DNA from: CAYNJF01 sp964351745
GTDB taxonomy: Bacteria > Pseudomonadota > Gammaproteobacteria > Berkiellales > Berkiellaceae
Length of the DNA stretch: 6,050 nucleotides
Direction: 5' to 3'
NCBI GenBank assembly: GCA_964351745.1
Contig: CAYGPI010000114.1
Location: forward strand, 1 to 6,050
Made by a program: the position numbers and the translations under genes. The notes below the pieces were generated by a model that saw only the letters and a program-made list of their open reading frames with translations, searched no databases and was not told the origin of the DNA. The first letter of the stretch is position 1; the number at the start of each line of letters is the position of its first letter. Below, in pieces: positions 4,980 through 6,050 of the stretch.

Positions 4980-5034
4980 TATTCGCCTCATCCAGTGGGA
5001 TTTGTATTCACTTAACTAGATTTCTAGGTGCCAA

Positions 5035-5190
5035 ATGAAAAGAACATTACAAAGAAAAAGCAAACTAACAAGAGCTAGAACGCATGGCTTTAGAGAGCGC
5101 TTAAAAACAAAGAACGGCCGCAACATATTGAAAAATAGAAGAAAAAAGGGCCGTAAAAGATTAGCTCCTATCGGTGGAACTAAAAAATAA
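5035..5190 (+). CDS. rpmH: 50S ribosomal protein L34
   Basis: L34 (bL34) is a small, highly basic protein of the large ribosomal subunit. The ORF encodes 51 aa starting MKRTLQRKSKLTRARTHGF and containing NGRNILKNRRKKGRKRL (27-43), which matches the family pattern of MKRT(F/L)QPS, a THGF/SHGF motif and a C-terminal Lys/Arg-rich tail. It is slightly longer than E. coli L34 (46 aa) because of a short IGGTKK extension. AGGTG (5026-5030) lies only 4 nt before the ATG, a short but usable spacing. It is the first gene of the right-hand operon and ends 17 bp before rnpA, the usual partnership of rpmH with rnpA. Confidence 0.97.
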   Translation: MKRTLQRKSKLTRARTHGFRERLKTKNGRNILKNRRKKGRKRLAPIGGTKK

Positions 5191-5207
5191 TCAATTAGAC
5201 GGGCCTA

Positions 5208-5573
5208 ATGCCAGCTGGTAACCACTTGAAATTTACTCGCAAAAGCCGACTCTTAACACAGCAAGATTATCGCCATGTGTTTGAAAATGCTAAGAAATTT
5301 TCATCAGGCGCCTTTGTGTTATTAGTTCGGCCAAATGGCCTCAATAAGGCTCGGCTAGGTGTTGTGCTTAGCAAAAAGAAAATCTCTCTTTCCGTGCAAA
5401 GAAACCGCGTAAGAAGATTAATTCGGGAAAGCTTTCGAACTCAAACAGAGTTGGATGGCGCCGACATTGTTGTGTTAGCTAAATATGGGGCAGACACAAA
5501 TGACAATACGTTCCTGAGCAAGGTTCTTTTGAAAGAGTGGAAAAAGTGCGCCAAATTTGTAAGTCAACTGTAA
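5208..5573 (+). CDS. rnpA: ribonuclease P protein component
   Basis: RnpA is the protein cofactor of RNase P, which helps the catalytic RNA bind and cleave the 5' leader of precursor tRNAs. The product has 121 aa (E. coli 119). The N-terminal RLLTQQDYRHVFENAKK (14-30) and RLGVVLSKKK (49-58) fit the family, and the diagnostic RNR motif is RNRVRRLIRESFR (65-77), whose basic helix contacts the RNA. VVLAKYGA follows near 88-95. The ATG at 5208 has only a weak upstream purine stretch (GACGGG), so translation may benefit from the rpmH ribosomes ending 17 bp earlier. The 3' end overlaps yidD. Confidence 0.97.
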   Translation: MPAGNHLKFTRKSRLLTQQDYRHVFENAKKFSSGAFVLLVRPNGLNKARLGVVLSKKKISLSVQRNRVRRLIRESFRTQTELDGADIVVLAKYGADTNDNTFLSKVLLKEWKKCAKFVSQL

Positions 5574-5785
5574 TCTTTTTGCTAAAAGGATATCAGCTGC
5601 TTGTCAGTCCAATACTAGGCCCAAGCTGCCGATTTATGCCTTCCTGCTCACAGTTTGCCATAGATGCTTTTAATGACTTGCCCACAGGGTTGGCCTGCTG
5701 GCTAGTTCTTAAAAGACTAATACGTTGTCAGCCACTTTGTAAGGGTGGTTACGATCCTGTTCCAATGAGGAAAAAAGCACAATGA
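5537..5785 (+). CDS. yidD: membrane protein insertion efficiency factor YidD
   Basis: YidD is a small membrane-associated protein that assists insertion of inner-membrane proteins together with YidC. The 82-aa product shows the family core: YQLLVSPILGPSCRFMPSCSQFA (from 19), LKRLIRC and PLCKGGYDPVP (66-76), with cysteines 31, 37, 64 and 68. The N-terminal segment around 11-27 is hydrophobic and amphipathic. The first start (GTG, 5537) overlaps rnpA by 37 bp. A second in-frame GTG at 5546, preceded by GAAAGAG at 8-nt spacing, gives 79 aa and a more usual N-terminal length, so the start is uncertain by three codons. The stop codon overlaps the yidC start. Expression is presumably from the rpmH promoter. 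Confidence 0.94.
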   Translation: MEKVRQICKSTVIFLLKGYQLLVSPILGPSCRFMPSCSQFAIDAFNDLPTGLACWLVLKRLIRCQPLCKGGYDPVPMRKKAQ

Positions 5786-6050
5786 TGGACTCAACCAATA
5801 TTCGGGTATTTCTTGGTATTGCCTTAATTTTTATCGGTGCAACTTTATGGGGGCAGTGGACTGAAGAGCATAAGTCGCAGGTCGCGCCAACACAAAGCAG
5901 CGCACAGAGCGAAGAGGGCGAGTCGTCATTTTCAAGTGAGATGCCTTCTTCTACGTCCAACGATTGGGTGCCGGAGTCAAACAACCTTACAACACCGACC
6001 CCTACGGTCTCTGCCACGATGAAAGCCGATCCAAGTCGCCTGGTTCATGT
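5782..6050 (+). CDS. yidC: membrane protein insertase YidC, N-terminal part (cut by window end)
   Basis: YidC is the inner-membrane insertase that works alone or with SecYEG. Only the first 89 codons are present; the full protein usually has over 500 residues. The start MMDSTNIRVFLGIALIFIGATLWGQW resembles the E. coli MDSQRNLLVIALLF start and contains the first transmembrane helix (about 8-24). A Ser/Thr/Glu/Gln-rich, low-complexity periplasmic linker (about 27-78) follows, then the beginning of the periplasmic beta domain (KADPSRLVH, 81-89). Two ATGs are adjacent: 5782 overlaps the yidD stop by 4 bp (ATGA) and is 11 nt after TGAGG (5766-5770); 5785 would give the MDS start of relatives. The two differ by one Met. 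The position after rnpA and yidD is the conserved one. Confidence 0.93.
   Translation, partial: MMDSTNIRVFLGIALIFIGATLWGQWTEEHKSQVAPTQSSAQSEEGESSFSSEMPSSTSNDWVPESNNLTTPTPTVSATMKADPSRLVH

Larger units (their letters stand above)
3864..5034. other. oriC: replication origin oriC (dnaA-rpmH intergenic region)
   Basis: This 1.17-kb stretch has no convincing gene and is markedly AT-rich, especially from about 4260 to 4640 and from 4885 to 4950. It contains four forward DnaA boxes matching TTATNCACA (4080, 4115, 4209, 4297) and several one-mismatch boxes, including a forward pair (4471, 4482) and a reverse pair (4709, 4731). It also has two sequences like the E. coli 13-mer (4347, 4830), AT-rich repeats and a long imperfect inverted repeat. 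Genes diverge from it on both sides, as expected for leading-strand transcription. The dnaA-rpmH interval is the known origin in Pseudomonas-type genomes. Only about five GATC sites occur, near chance expectation, so there is no sign of E. coli-style SeqA/Dam control. The exact melting point cannot be fixed by eye. Confidence 0.9.

Noticed and set aside
5709..6017. Minus-strand ORF of 102 codons across yidD and yidC
   Set aside because: It is antisense to two recognised genes and has no family features; it is a shadow.

Overview
This window is a chromosomal replication-origin region of a gammaproteobacterium of moderate-to-low GC. DnaA, DnaN, RecF, L34, RnpA, YidD and YidC all resemble their gammaproteobacterial counterparts. 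The gene order (recF-dnaN-dnaA one way, rpmH-rnpA-yidD-yidC the other, origin between) is the ancestral arrangement kept in Pseudomonas and relatives, not the rearranged one of E. coli. I cannot name a genus from sequence alone.

Layout. Bases 1-175 are a tandem array with an exact 41-bp period. Each unit carries the 16-bp ParB-binding site parS (TGTTTCACGTGGAACA). Four sites are complete and a fifth is cut by the left edge, so the array may continue outside the window. Bases 176-327 are non-coding and hold an exact minus-strand DnaA box (290-298) with a near-match 12 bp away. Bases 328-3863 are the minus-strand operon dnaA (443 aa, GTG start), dnaN (373 aa, ATGA overlap with dnaA) and recF (360 aa, 3-bp gap after dnaN). 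Bases 3864-5034 are a non-coding, AT-rich interval that is very probably oriC. It has four forward TTATNCACA boxes on its dnaA side, several one-mismatch boxes (two of them reversed, on the rpmH side), two sequences resembling the E. coli 13-mer, AT-rich direct repeats and inverted repeats. From 5035 the plus strand carries rpmH (51 aa), rnpA (121 aa), yidD (about 80 aa) and the first 89 codons of yidC, all tightly packed or overlapping behind a recognisable promoter at 4951-4979.

How it fits together. DnaA made by the left operon binds the boxes of the central interval and opens it. DnaN and RecF serve the new forks. The right operon makes a ribosomal protein, the protein subunit of RNase P and two membrane-insertion factors. 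All genes point away from the origin, so they lie on leading strands. The parS array about 4 kb from the origin would be the loading zone for ParB and so for origin segregation. The unusual part is that parS is not scattered as single sites but multiplied in a phased tandem array, with an outlying DnaA box beside it. This is the strongest candidate for something not routinely described. The genes themselves are ordinary housekeeping genes.
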